Below are positions 1 through 7,942 of a stretch of DNA of 55,512 nucleotides, piece after piece (position 1 is the first letter of the stretch; each line of letters begins with the position of its first letter). Position numbers and translations under genes: made by a program. Source of the stretch: Actinomycetes bacterium (GTDB taxonomy: Bacteria; Actinomycetota; Actinomycetes; Propionibacteriales; Nocardioidaceae); NCBI GenBank assembly GCA_023396115.1, contig JAEWXC010000067.1, forward strand, positions 1 through 55,512. The letters run 5' to 3'. Below the pieces are notes generated by a model. That model saw only the letters and a program-made list of their open reading frames with translations, was not told the DNA's origin and did no database searches.

Positions 1-281
1 CCCCGGCCCTGGCCGGCCTCGGCGGGCCGGCGGTCCGGGTGCCGCACCGGCACCGGGCCTGGGTGCTGGCCCGGGCGCACGCGATGGCCGAGGAACTGCG
101 TCGGGCTGGTTACGCTGTGCACGGCGACCCCGACCTCCTGCTGCCGGCACCCCCCGAACACCCGGAACCGACGGGTGCCGCACCGCAGGCGGTGCTGCAG
201 CTGGCGACCCGGCTGCTGCTCGACCCGCACTGGGCCGACGCGCCCACCCCGACGCCGACGACCCCGCGGGAGCACCGATGA
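1..281 (+). CDS. Sulfotransferase-like protein, C-terminal fragment (5' cut by window)
   Basis: Open reading frame entering from the left edge in the frame that begins at base 3 and ending at the TGA at 279-281. About 92 residues are visible. The segment HRAWVLARAHAMAEELRRAGY-VHGD resembles the C-terminal part of the next gene (VHAWAQDLSRSWIAEVERRGY-VEGD), followed in both by a Pro-rich linker and a final helix. It is therefore probably the end of a tandem paralogue of the downstream sulfotransferase-like gene. Its stop overlaps the next start (ATGA), so the two are likely translationally coupled. No catalytic motif is visible in the part present. Confidence 0.55.
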   Translation, partial: PALAGLGGPAVRVPHRHRAWVLARAHAMAEELRRAGYAVHGDPDLLLPAPPEHPEPTGAAPQAVLQLATRLLLDPHWADAPTPTPTTPREHR

Positions 282-1489
282 GCACGAAGGTCCTGCTCCA
301 CGTCGGCACCCCCAAGACCGGGACCTCGCACCTGCAGGACGTGCTGTTCCGCAACCGCGAGACCCTGCTCGAGCACGGCATCTCCTACCCCGCCGACCGC
401 TTCGACGGGCACTTCCTGGCCGCCCTGGACCTGATGCAGCTGCCCTGGGGCGGGTTGGAGCGCGAGGCCGTGGGGGCCTGGGACGACCTGGCCGCCCGGG
501 TCCGTGCCCACTCCGGCACCTCGGTGGTCAGCCACGAGATCCTGGCCACCGCCTCCCGGCCCCAGATCGCCCGGGCGCTGCGCGACCTGGGCGCCGACGA
601 CGGCGTCGAGGTGCACTTGGTCATCTCGACCCGGGACCTGGTCCGCCAGATTCCCGCCGAGTGGCAGGAGAACGTCAAGCACCGCGCGACGCTCACCTAC
701 GCCGACTTCTTGGCCACCATCACCGACCCCGACCGCCCGGGCCGGATCGGCAACTGGTTCTGGGGCGTGCAGGAGATCCCCGACATCCTCGACCGGTGGG
801 GCGGCACCCTGCCGCCCGAGCGGGTGCACGTGGTCACCGTCCCCGCCCCGGGCGCCCCGCCGGAGGAGTTGTGGCGCCGGTTCTCGCGGGTGTTCGGCCT
901 CGACGGGCTGCCGCTGGACCTGACCCCGGAGAAGGCCAACCCCTCGATGGGCGTGCCGGAGACCGCGCTGCTGCGCCGAGTCAACACCCGCGTCGTCGAC
1001 GACGTCGCCCCGGCCGACTACCGCCCCCTGGTCCGCGAGGTGCTGGCCCACCAGACCCTGTCCCGACGCCGCGGCAGTGCCCGGTTGGCGCTGCCGCCGC
1101 AGGTGCACGCCTGGGCCCAGGACCTGTCCCGCAGCTGGATCGCGGAGGTGGAGCGGCGCGGCTACCGCGTGGAGGGCGACCTGGCCGACCTGGTCGGGCG
1201 ACCGGCCGGTGACTGGGCCGACCCCGACAACCCCGACCCCGAGGAGACCGCCGACGCCGCGCTGGACGCGGTCGCTGCGCTGGTGCACGAGTGCGTACGG
1301 ATCCGGCGTGAGGAGGAGCGGCTGCACGCCGAGGTGCGCGACCTGCACGTGCAGCTGGCCAGCGCCCGGATGCGCCCGGGCTACCGGGTCCGGGAGCGGA
1401 TCGTGGGACGGCTCAACCGCAGCCGGCTCGGCCGCGGCGCCCTGCAGGTCTACCGGCGGGTGCGGGGCAGGAGCTCGCGGGCGGCGTAG
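278..1489 (+). CDS. Sulfotransferase family protein
   Basis: A protein of 403 residues. Residues 10-16 (GTPKTGT) form the phosphosulfate-binding loop of PAPS-dependent sulfotransferases, and an ISTRDLVRQIPAEW segment near residue 115 fits the second (3'-phosphate) PAPS-binding motif. The family transfers sulfonate from PAPS to sugars, lipids or small molecules; the acceptor cannot be told here. The C-terminus has a charged coiled-coil stretch (RREEERLHAEVRDLHVQ) and a strongly basic tail. The ATG overlaps the upstream stop by four bases, suggesting an operon with a paralogue. The 3' end overlaps the convergent EcsC gene by 40 bases. Confidence 0.8.
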   Translation: MSTKVLLHVGTPKTGTSHLQDVLFRNRETLLEHGISYPADRFDGHFLAALDLMQLPWGGLEREAVGAWDDLAARVRAHSGTSVVSHEILATASRPQIARALRDLGADDGVEVHLVISTRDLVRQIPAEWQENVKHRATLTYADFLATITDPDRPGRIGNWFWGVQEIPDILDRWGGTLPPERVHVVTVPAPGAPPEELWRRFSRVFGLDGLPLDLTPEKANPSMGVPETALLRRVNTRVVDDVAPADYRPLVREVLAHQTLSRRRGSARLALPPQVHAWAQDLSRSWIAEVERRGYRVEGDLADLVGRPAGDWADPDNPDPEETADAALDAVAALVHECVRIRREEERLHAEVRDLHVQLASARMRPGYRVRERIVGRLNRSRLGRGALQVYRRVRGRSSRAA

Positions 1490-2142
1490 CGGCCGACCCG
1501 CCACGTCGCGACCGCGTCGGCGCCCGCACCGACCACGCCGCCCATCACCGGGATCCGGCGTCCGGCGGTGGTGGCCAGGCGCTTCCCGGCCACCCGGGTG
1601 ATCAGCTCGGCGGCGACCTCGGTGGAGAGCATCGAGTCCAGCGCAGGGTCGTGCACCGGGGCGGTGGCCAGGGCCATCGGCGGGGCCGGCAGGGACCGCT
1701 TCTTCAGCAGCTTCTCGATCTGGTCCTGGCCCAGCAGGCAGGCCAGGATCGCGTTGCGGACCCGCGGGTCGGCCAGGTCGTGGCCGCGCAGGTGCGCGAT
1801 GCCGGCGATCATCCGGCACTGCAGCAGCGCCAGTCCGGTGATGTTGGTGGGGATCGCCACGGTGGCGGTGGCCAGACCGCCCAGGTTGGTCACGAAGCCC
1901 TGCAGACCGGCGAACCGGACGTTGTTCTCGATGACCTCGCCGATCGCCTTGTCCACGTCGCCGTGCTGCTCGGCCAGCTGCTTCTCGGCGGCCCGGGCGG
2001 CGGGCGGCAGCGGGCCGACCCCGTCGATCGCCCGGTTCAGCGCCTCCCGCACGAACGCCGTGGTCAGACCGGGCGCGAGCTCGGCGAGCTGCGGCGCGAG
2101 CTTGGCGCCCACCCCGCGCGTGATCGTCCTGCGCACACCCAT
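1450..2142 (-). CDS. EcsC family protein
   Basis: A protein of 230 residues. The repeated Ala/Gly-rich amphipathic helices, the GGLATATVAIPTNITGLALLQ segment and the following RMIAGIAHLRGHDL motif match the EcsC family (PF12787), whose members are membrane-associated and poorly understood. I start at the ATG at 2142 because family similarity begins there; the longer upstream reading frame runs antisense over aat. It is divergent from aat with only 24 bases between the starts, so the promoters must overlap or lie inside the neighbouring gene. It converges on the sulfotransferase gene. Confidence 0.75.
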   Translation of the reverse strand: MGVRRTITRGVGAKLAPQLAELAPGLTTAFVREALNRAIDGVGPLPPAARAAEKQLAEQHGDVDKAIGEVIENNVRFAGLQGFVTNLGGLATATVAIPTNITGLALLQCRMIAGIAHLRGHDLADPRVRNAILACLLGQDQIEKLLKKRSLPAPPMALATAPVHDPALDSMLSTEVAAELITRVAGKRLATTAGRRIPVMGGVVGAGADAVATWRVGRYAARELLPRTRR

Positions 2143-2166
2143 GCCCCAGATATTACGGTGAGCGGT

Positions 2167-2871
2167 GTGAGCGAGCGGCTGGAACGGAACCGGTGGGGCT
2201 TCCCCGACCCGTCCCGTTTCGACCCCGACGACGACCTGGTGGCGATCGGCGCGGACCTGGCCCCGGGCACCCTGGTCGAGGCGTACTCGCGCGGCATCTT
2301 CCCGATGCCGGTCGGCCCGCCCGACTACCCGGTGCACTGGTTCTCCCCGGTCCGCCGCGGCGTGCTGCCCCTGGACGGACTCCGGGTCTCGCGCTCCCTG
2401 CGACGCTCGCTGCGCGACTTCGAGATCCGGGTGGACACCGCGTTCGCCCAAGTGGTGGCCGCGTGCGCCGACCCGGGCCGGGAGTTCGGGTGGATCGACG
2501 AGCCGATCGCCCACGCCTACACCGAGCTGCACACCCTGGGGTACGCGCACTCGGTGGAGGCGTGGCAGGAGGACCGGCTGGTCGGCGGGCTCTACGGGGT
2601 GAGCCTGGGCGGGCTGTTCGCGGGGGAGTCGATGTTCCACCACGTCACCGACGCCTCGAAGGTGGCGCTGGTGGCCCTGGTCGACCTGCTGCGCGACGAG
2701 CACGCCGAGCACCGGGTGCTCGACGTGCAGTGGCGCACCGACCACCTGGCCAGCCTGGGCGTGGTGGAGGTGCCGCGGGCCGACTACCTGGCTGCGCTCC
2801 CGGCCGCCCTGGCCCTCCCGGTCCCGGCCGCCTTCGCCCCCGCCGCCCTCAGCGACCGAACAGGCGGCTGA
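2167..2871 (+). CDS. aat: Leucyl/phenylalanyl-tRNA--protein transferase
   Basis: A protein of 234 residues. It adds Leu or Phe from aminoacyl-tRNA to N-terminal Arg/Lys of proteins, marking them for ClpS/ClpAP-type degradation (N-end rule), in the cytoplasm. Family signatures are seen in order: YSRGIFPMP, WFSPVRRGVLPL, GLYGVSLGGLFAGESMFH and LDVQWRTDHLASLG. Length is normal. I chose GTG at 2167; another in-frame GTG lies at 2158. The gene may be read from a very short leader. Its 3' end overlaps a small convergent Cys-rich gene by 23 bases. Confidence 0.95.
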   Translation: MSERLERNRWGFPDPSRFDPDDDLVAIGADLAPGTLVEAYSRGIFPMPVGPPDYPVHWFSPVRRGVLPLDGLRVSRSLRRSLRDFEIRVDTAFAQVVAACADPGREFGWIDEPIAHAYTELHTLGYAHSVEAWQEDRLVGGLYGVSLGGLFAGESMFHHVTDASKVALVALVDLLRDEHAEHRVLDVQWRTDHLASLGVVEVPRADYLAALPAALALPVPAAFAPAALSDRTGG

Positions 2872-3010
2872 GGAACCCCTGACGGGGCGCGTCGGGGTGG
2901 CCGCCGCACCACTGGCTGGCGGGCACCATCGAACGCACTTGGTTCACGTGCTGGCCGCAGCCGGCCCAGGTGGTCTTCTTGCAGGTCTTGCAGGTGGTCG
3001 GTCGGCACAT
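2849..3010 (-). CDS. Small cysteine-rich protein (53 aa)
   Basis: A small gene on the minus strand, ATG at 3010, preceded by a good AGAGGA ribosome site. The product begins MCRPTTCKTCKKTTWAGCG and ends in a basic RLFGR tail. The N-terminal CxxxxCKTCxKTTWAGCGxH arrangement has enough Cys and His to bind one metal ion. I recall similar short proteins in actinobacteria but know no function for them. It lies 57 bases downstream of the TauE-like gene on the same strand and could be the last gene of that sulfur operon. Confidence 0.65.
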   Translation of the reverse strand: MCRPTTCKTCKKTTWAGCGQHVNQVRSMVPASQWCGGHPDAPRQGFLSRLFGR

Positions 3011-3067
3011 GGGGTGTTCCTCTCGTGGTGCGGTGGGCTCTCCACCGCGGGTGGTCGGGGGACGGGG

Positions 3068-3877
3068 TCAGGCGAGGGTGGCCAGCGCGGCGGCGGTCGT
3101 GCCCAGCCCGACCAGGGTCAGCAGGGCGACGAAACCGCGGCGCAGCGCGGCCGGGTCGAGGTGGGTCCCGAACCGGCCGGCGACCAGGGCCGCCACGGTC
3201 GCGGCGGCGGTGAGCAGCAGCACCGGTGGCCAGTCGGGGGTCAGCCCGGCGCCGTGCCGTGCGGCCAGGGCCAGGGTGCTGGTCACGGCGATCACCACCA
3301 GCGAGGTGCCGGCGGCCAGGTCCATGCCCAGCCCCAGTCCCAGGGCCAGTGCAGGCACCACCAGGAAGCCGCCGCCGATGCCCAGGAACCCGGTGACCAC
3401 CCCGACGAGGGTGGCGGTCACCAGCACCTTCGCCGCGCGGGGGCACGCGCAGGTGAAGGGTCGGAAGGTGAGGATCGGTTCGTCGGCCGGCGGGCCGGTG
3501 GGGGCCACGGCGCCGCGGCGCACGGTGAGCACCGCGACCAGGAGCATCAGGGCCCCGGACGCCCCCAGCAGCACCGCTCCGGGGACCCGGGCGGCACCGG
3601 CCGCACCGAGCCAGACCCCACCGGAGGCCAGCAGCGCGAAGATCACCCCGCGGGCCACCAGCGCACGCCCGCGCCGGGCCGCGGCGACGGCGGCGACCAG
3701 GGCGCTCACCCCGACCACGACCAGCGACCCGGTGCTGGCCTGGGCGGGGGACTGCCCCAGCACCAGGGCCAGCACGGGCACGGCGAAGATCGAGCCCCCG
3801 GCACCGAGCGTGCCGAGCAGGGTCCCGATCCCGGCGCCGGCGGCGAGGGCGACCAGGAGCGTGAACGGATCGGTCAC
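3068..3877 (-). CDS. TauE/SafE family sulfite/sulfonate exporter
   Basis: A protein of 269 residues with about eight hydrophobic segments and the two-halved layout of the TauE/SafE family, each half with a Gly-rich first helix (GTLLGTLGAGGSIFAVP and GVVTGFLGIGGGFLVVP). The family exports sulfite, thiosulfate or sulfonates across the membrane. GTG start at 3877, seven bases after the persulfide dioxygenase-rhodanese gene, so almost certainly co-transcribed with it. In that setting it probably exports sulfite made from persulfide; the substrate is inferred from context. A cytoplasmic loop carries a CACP motif. Confidence 0.85.
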   Translation of the reverse strand: MTDPFTLLVALAAGAGIGTLLGTLGAGGSIFAVPVLALVLGQSPAQASTGSLVVVGVSALVAAVAAARRGRALVARGVIFALLASGGVWLGAAGAARVPGAVLLGASGALMLLVAVLTVRRGAVAPTGPPADEPILTFRPFTCACPRAAKVLVTATLVGVVTGFLGIGGGFLVVPALALGLGLGMDLAAGTSLVVIAVTSTLALAARHGAGLTPDWPPVLLLTAAATVAALVAGRFGTHLDPAALRRGFVALLTLVGLGTTAAALATLA

Positions 3878-3884
3878 GACGGCC

Positions 3885-5270
3885 TCATGCGCCGGCCGGG
3901 ACCAGGTCCAGGTCCGTGGCCAGGGCCGCGTCGAAGGGGTCGTCGACGGCCACCGGGTGCCGGCCGTGGGCGGCGAGCAGCGAGGCGGCGACCGAGGCCC
4001 GGTAGCCGCCGGCGCAGTGCACCCACACCTCGCCCGCGGGCACCTCGGCCATCCGGTCGCCCAGCTCGTGCAGCGGCACGTTGAGGGCGCCGGCCAGGGC
4101 GCGGGCGGCGAACTCGTCGCTGCGTCGCACGTCCAGCACGGTGACGGGCCGGTGCCGCACGACCTCGGCCAGGTCGGCGAAGGTCGCGGTGGGGAACGAC
4201 GCCAACGGGCCGTCCGACCACTGCTGGGGCTGGCCGGTGGCCTGCGCCGCGGGTCGCTCGATGCCGATCCGGACCAGCTCACGCTGGGCCTCGGCGACCT
4301 GCTCGGGGGTGTCGCCGACCAGGGTCAGCGGCGTCCCCCAGGGGATCAGCCAGCCCAGGTAGGTGGCGAAGGAGCCGTCGAGGCCGAAGTTCAGGGTCCC
4401 GGGGGCGTGCCCGGCGGCGAACGCGGTGCGGTGCCGCAGGTCCACCACCCACTCGCCGGCGTCGAGGCGGCGGCGCACCTCGACGGCGTCCGCGGCGTCC
4501 ACGGGGGAGAGGTCGGCAGCGGTCGGGCCAGCGGCGTTCGCCGGCGCCATGTGCGCGTAGTAGGCGGGCCAGGCGTTCAGACCGTCCAGCACCTGCTCGA
4601 TCCACTCGGCTGCACCGGTCGTCAGTACCGGGTTGACCTGCTGCTCGTGCTCGATGGTCGAGGTGGCGCCCGCGTCCGCGGAGGACCCGGCCGAGCAGAA
4701 CGACCCGAACCCGTGGGTGGGCAGCACCTCGGCGCCGGCGGGCAGGAGGTCGGCGAGCCGGTGGGCCGAGGCGTGCTGGTGCGCGGCCAACTCGTGGGTG
4801 TGCTCAGCGCCGAGCAGGTCCGGTCGGCCGGTGGCGCCGTAGAGCAGCGAGCCGCCGGTGAACACGGCGGTGGCCGCCTCCAGCGGGGCGCCGTCGGGAC
4901 CGGCCAGGGCGTAGGAGAGGTGGGTGAAGGTGTGGCCCGGCGTCGCCACGGCGGTCACCTGCAGCCCGCCGACCCGGACGGTCTCGCCGTCGTGGATGCC
5001 GGTGCGCTCGAAGGAGACCTCGTCGGCGGCGTTCACGTAGTAGGCGGCACCGTGCTCGCGGGCCAGCGACCAGCCGCCGGTGACGTAGTCGTTGTGGACG
5101 TGGGTCTCGAAGACCGCGGCCAGGCGCACGCCCTCGCGCTCGAGCAGCTCGTCGATCCGGTCGGTGTCGCGCTGCGGGTCGATGACCACCGCCAGAGTGC
5201 CGTCGTGGGCCAGGTAGCTGCGGTTGCCCAGGGTGGGGGTCTCCAGGGTGATCACGGTCGGGGTCGTCAC
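3885..5270 (-). CDS. MBL-fold persulfide dioxygenase fused to rhodanese domains (CstB/BlrB-like)
   Basis: A protein of 461 residues. Residues 1-250 are a metallo-beta-lactamase domain with the metal motif ETHVHNDYVTGG and a second ligand motif TPGHTFTH, as in ETHE1-type persulfide dioxygenases, which turn glutathione or other persulfides into sulfite. Two rhodanese-like domains follow. The first lacks an active-site Cys and is probably structural. The second has HCAGGYRAS, the persulfide-carrying loop. The layout matches staphylococcal CstB. GTG start at 5270, one base after the stop of the small rhodanese gene. Role: sulfide/persulfide detoxification in the cytoplasm. Confidence 0.85.
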   Translation of the reverse strand: MTTPTVITLETPTLGNRSYLAHDGTLAVVIDPQRDTDRIDELLEREGVRLAAVFETHVHNDYVTGGWSLAREHGAAYYVNAADEVSFERTGIHDGETVRVGGLQVTAVATPGHTFTHLSYALAGPDGAPLEAATAVFTGGSLLYGATGRPDLLGAEHTHELAAHQHASAHRLADLLPAGAEVLPTHGFGSFCSAGSSADAGATSTIEHEQQVNPVLTTGAAEWIEQVLDGLNAWPAYYAHMAPANAAGPTAADLSPVDAADAVEVRRRLDAGEWVVDLRHRTAFAAGHAPGTLNFGLDGSFATYLGWLIPWGTPLTLVGDTPEQVAEAQRELVRIGIERPAAQATGQPQQWSDGPLASFPTATFADLAEVVRHRPVTVLDVRRSDEFAARALAGALNVPLHELGDRMAEVPAGEVWVHCAGGYRASVAASLLAAHGRHPVAVDDPFDAALATDLDLVPAGA

Positions 5271-5271
5271 G

Positions 5272-5586
5272 TCATGCTCCGGTGGTCGTCGGGTACCCGG
5301 CAGCGAGCCAGGCGTCGGTACCGCCGAGGACGTTGACGGCGTCGAACCCGCTGGCGGTGAGCAGGTCGGCCATGGCGCCGGAGCGGTTGCCGCTGCGGCA
5401 GACGAGGTGGACGGGACGGTCCCGGTCGAGCTCGGCGAGACGCCCGGGCAGGCGGCCCATCGGCACGTTGACCGCGCCGGCCACGTGCCCGGCGGCGAAC
5501 TCGGCCGGCTCGCGCACGTCGACCAGTTGGGTCCCGGGGGAGGCGAGCAGCTGGTGCAGGTCACCCACGTGGGTCGTGCGCGTCAT
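5272..5586 (-). CDS. Single-domain rhodanese sulfurtransferase
   Basis: A protein of 104 residues made of one rhodanese domain: LVDVREPAEFAAGHVAGAVN, then the active-site loop CRSGNRSG, then the closing VNVLGGTDAW. The loop Cys would carry a persulfide, passing sulfur between thiosulfate, low-molecular-weight thiols and protein partners. The ATG at 5586 has a strong GGAGGA site. It is the first gene of the operon that continues into the dioxygenase-rhodanese and TauE genes, and it is transcribed away from a CstR-like repressor gene across two palindromes. Confidence 0.9.
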   Translation of the reverse strand: MTRTTHVGDLHQLLASPGTQLVDVREPAEFAAGHVAGAVNVPMGRLPGRLAELDRDRPVHLVCRSGNRSGAMADLLTASGFDAVNVLGGTDAWLAAGYPTTTGA

Positions 5587-5602
5587 TCCGTCCTCCGTTC
5601 GT

Positions 5603-5618
5603 AACCCCCTGGGGGGAT
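5603..5618. promoter_or_regulatory. CsoR/CstR-type operator, site 1
   Basis: The palindrome CCCCC-T-GGGGG centred on base 5610 lies just upstream of the rhodanese gene. Such C/G-tract palindromes are typical CsoR-family operators. It sits between the divergent rhodanese operon and the CstR-like gene and probably mediates repression relieved by persulfides. Confidence 0.7.
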
Positions 5619-5636
5619 GTAGGATCACCGTAGCAC

Positions 5637-5652
5637 AACCCCCCAGGGGGAT
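5637..5652. promoter_or_regulatory. CsoR/CstR-type operator, site 2
   Basis: Second copy of the CCCCC-N-GGGGG palindrome, centred on base 5645, 35 bases from site 1 and close to the CstR-like gene. Two sites in one divergent promoter fit independent control of both transcripts by one repressor. Confidence 0.7.
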
Positions 5653-5688
5653 CAGGTATCGTGGAGGGGACGACGAGGAGTGAGTGCC

Positions 5689-5955
5689 ATGGAACTCGAC
5701 CCGCAGGACATCAAGGCGGTCATCACCCGCATGAAGCGAGCGCACGGACACCTGGCTTCGGTGATCCGGATGCTCGAGGAGGGATCCGACTGCGAGGCCG
5801 CGCTGACCCAGCTGGCCGCGGTCAACAAGGCGATCAGCCGCAGCGGCTACGCGCTGGTGGCCAGCGGACTGCAGCAGTGCCTGGCTGCGTCCGACGAGGG
5901 CATCGACGGGGTCGACGTGGCCAAGATGGAGAAGCTCTTCCTGGCCCTGGCCTGA
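5689..5955 (+). CDS. CsoR-family repressor, CstR-like (persulfide sensing)
   Basis: A protein of 88 residues, all-helical, of the CsoR/RcnR family. Cys35 and Cys64 are at the positions of the two conserved family cysteines. The His four residues before the second Cys, required for copper binding in CsoR, is Gly60 here, so copper sensing is unlikely. Two cysteines without that His is the pattern of CstR, which senses persulfides by forming di- or polysulfide bridges. Divergence from a rhodanese / persulfide dioxygenase operon supports this. I start at the ATG at 5689 because GAGGAG at 5675-5680 then has good spacing; GTG at 5680 overlaps that site. Confidence 0.8.
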   Translation: MELDPQDIKAVITRMKRAHGHLASVIRMLEEGSDCEAALTQLAAVNKAISRSGYALVASGLQQCLAASDEGIDGVDVAKMEKLFLALA

Positions 5956-5985
5956 GCCGGTGACCCTCTGGTCACAGGTGAGGTG

Positions 5986-6978
5986 TCACGCCTGCCAGGT
6001 GGTGGACCGGCGCGCTGCTTCGTAGATGGCGTCGAGCTGCTCGGACGCGAGGATGTGGCCGTGCTGCAGGAGCCACTTGCTGAGGTTGTTGCGCCAGGTG
6101 ACACCAACACCCTCAGGTTGGGTCTTCACGACCACTTCGGCAGCGTTGACGGTGACGATGAGACCTTCGACGTGGACAGAGAAGCCGCACGCGGCGCTGA
6201 GCAGCGTGGCGGCCCGCTTGGCTTCGTGACGGCTGTTCCGGACGTAGGGCTGTCGGTTTCCGTTGACCATGAACGTGTTGCCGCCGACCCAGATCTTTGC
6301 CTTCGGGTGGTGCTTGGCGTTGACCGCGAAAACGCCGCCGGGACCGATGACGAGGTGGTCGATGTCAGAGCCGCGCGTACCCACCGGAATGGCGTGCAGA
6401 GCCCGCCACCGTGCGTCCTTCTTCGCCACCCGGGCGAGTTGGGCGGCGACGAGTTCCTCTCCGTCCGCACCGATGCGCCATGCACGTTCGTTGGTGTGCA
6501 GTCCGAGCACACGGGCCAGGACCGTCTTCATGGGCGCGGCGTTGCGTGCGGCCTGCGCTTGTTCGCGAGCTTCGGCGCCGGCGCGATTGCTGGAGAGGTC
6601 CATCCACGGGCGAGCCGGAGGATCGGAGGGCGTGTCGTGGGCCGGTGTCTCGGCGATCGCCGGCGATGAAGCGTCCTGTTCCTGAGCCACAGGAACCGCG
6701 TCCTCTGTGGAGCACGTGGTCGAAGTCGTCGGGGCGGCCTCTGTCTCGGTCTCGACTGGGGCGGGGGTGGCGGGGCGCACGGCCGGCCTCGACCCGTCCT
6801 GCTGGGCCCAGCCGGTCACGGCATCGGTCAGGATGGCGAGGTCAGCCGGGTCTTCCGGGTGGGCCTCGCCAGTGGCGAGGTCCCACCACCCGAGCTTGCT
6901 CCCGTCGGGTCGCTCGACGTACAGCCGGTCCTTCCCGTACCTGCGCCAGCGAGCCACTGAGCACGTCCCGTTCTCCAT
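5986..6978 (-). CDS. NERD domain protein
   Basis: A protein of 330 residues. The N-terminal 60 residues are a small Trp-rich domain (WRRYGKDRLYVERPDGSKLGWWDL). A low-complexity Thr/Pro/Glu linker follows, then a NERD (nuclease-related) domain with GADGEELVAAQLARV, the core GSDIDHLVIGPGGVFAVNAKHH and a C-terminal helix. In NERD proteins the Asp and the following acidic-x-Lys form a PD-(D/E)xK-like centre; here the second element reads NAKHH, lacking the usual acidic residue, so activity is uncertain. Base use is less GC-biased than in neighbouring core genes, which fits acquisition. Confidence 0.75.
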   Translation of the reverse strand: MENGTCSVARWRRYGKDRLYVERPDGSKLGWWDLATGEAHPEDPADLAILTDAVTGWAQQDGSRPAVRPATPAPVETETEAAPTTSTTCSTEDAVPVAQEQDASSPAIAETPAHDTPSDPPARPWMDLSSNRAGAEAREQAQAARNAAPMKTVLARVLGLHTNERAWRIGADGEELVAAQLARVAKKDARWRALHAIPVGTRGSDIDHLVIGPGGVFAVNAKHHPKAKIWVGGNTFMVNGNRQPYVRNSRHEAKRAATLLSAACGFSVHVEGLIVTVNAAEVVVKTQPEGVGVTWRNNLSKWLLQHGHILASEQLDAIYEAARRSTTWQA

Positions 6979-7022
6979 GGGGGCATCATCGGAGAGACGG
7001 CGCAGTCCCGTCCGGGGTTCAG

Positions 7023-7037
7023 GAGAACTGTGTTCTC
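7023..7037. terminator. Hairpin at the end of the DNA glycosylase gene
   Basis: GAGAAC-TGT-GTTCTC inverted repeat overlapping the stop codon of the minus-strand glycosylase gene. It could end that transcript; no T-tract follows, so this is tentative. Confidence 0.3.
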
Positions 7038-7908
7038 ACTTCAGCAGCTTCGACATCCGGCGGTCGGCCAGCGGCTTCCCGCCGGTCTGGCAGGTGGCGC
7101 AGTACTGCAACGAGGAGTCGGCGAAGCTGACCTCGCGGACCACGTCACCGCAGACCGGGCACGGCAGGCCGGTGCGCCCGTGCACGGCCAGGTGCGACTT
7201 CTTCTCGCCCTTGAGCTCGCTGGCGGCCAGGCCGCGGGAGCGCTCCACCGCGTCCCCCAGGGTCTCCCGGATCGCCGCGTACAGGGTGGCCCGGGCCTCC
7301 TCGTCCAGGTGGGCCGCTGGCGCGAACGGTGACATCCGGGCGGCGTGCAGGATCTCGTCGGAGTAGGCGTTGCCGATCCCCGCGATTGTCGACTGCATCC
7401 GCAGCACCCCCTTGAGCTGGCTGCGCCCGGCCTCGTCCAGGATCGTGCCGAGCACCTCGGGCGTGAACGCCTCGCTCAACGGGTCCGGCCCGAGCCGCGC
7501 GATCCCGGGAACCTGCGCCGGGTCGGCGACCACGTGGATCGCCAGCGACTTCTTGGTGCCCGCCTCGGTGACGTCCAGCCCGGAGTCGTCGTCGAGCCGG
7601 ATCCGTGCCGCGAGCGGGTTCTTGGCGCCCCCGCCCGGCTTCACCGGCGTCGCCGGCAGCTGGTCCCGCCACCGGACCCAGCCCGCCCGGGCCAGGTGCA
7701 TCACCAGGTGCAGGCCGCCGGCGGTGATGTCGAGGAACTTGCCGTGCCGGGTGACCGACTCCACGAACGTGCCCTCGAGCGCCTGCAGCGGCGGGTCGAA
7801 CGTCTTCAGCGCGTTGAAGGCCGCCAGTTCGACGCGGACGATCGCGCGCCCCTCCAGCCGCCGACCCAGGTCCTGGGCGAGCGCCTCCACCTCGGGCAGT
7901 TCGGGCAT
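7036..7908 (-). CDS. Fpg/Nei family DNA glycosylase
   Basis: A protein of 290 residues. It begins MPELPEVE: the catalytic Pro2 and Glu3 of the family follow the removed Met. A helix-two-turn-helix element is seen as GIGNAYSDEILHAARMSP and a C-terminal zinc finger as CPVC...CATC. The enzyme excises oxidised bases and nicks the abasic site by beta,delta-elimination. Proline-rich loop differences make me unable to assign it to Fpg (MutM) or an actinobacterial Nei subgroup. It is divergent from the AAA+ ATPase gene across a large palindromic region. Confidence 0.88.
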   Translation of the reverse strand: MPELPEVEALAQDLGRRLEGRAIVRVELAAFNALKTFDPPLQALEGTFVESVTRHGKFLDITAGGLHLVMHLARAGWVRWRDQLPATPVKPGGGAKNPLAARIRLDDDSGLDVTEAGTKKSLAIHVVADPAQVPGIARLGPDPLSEAFTPEVLGTILDEAGRSQLKGVLRMQSTIAGIGNAYSDEILHAARMSPFAPAAHLDEEARATLYAAIRETLGDAVERSRGLAASELKGEKKSHLAVHGRTGLPCPVCGDVVREVSFADSSLQYCATCQTGGKPLADRRMSKLLK

Positions 7909-7942
7909 GGTTCGAGACTAGTGCCACCGCCCCGGGAGCCGC

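Noticed and set aside
110..1819. Long minus-strand open frame over the sulfotransferase gene
   Set aside because: Low-complexity Pro/Arg/Gly translation typical of an antisense shadow in very GC-rich DNA; the plus strand has a clear protein family.
2970..5336. 788-residue plus-strand frame opposite the sulfur operon
   Set aside because: Gly/Arg/Ser-rich shadow without motifs; three well-recognised genes lie on the minus strand there.
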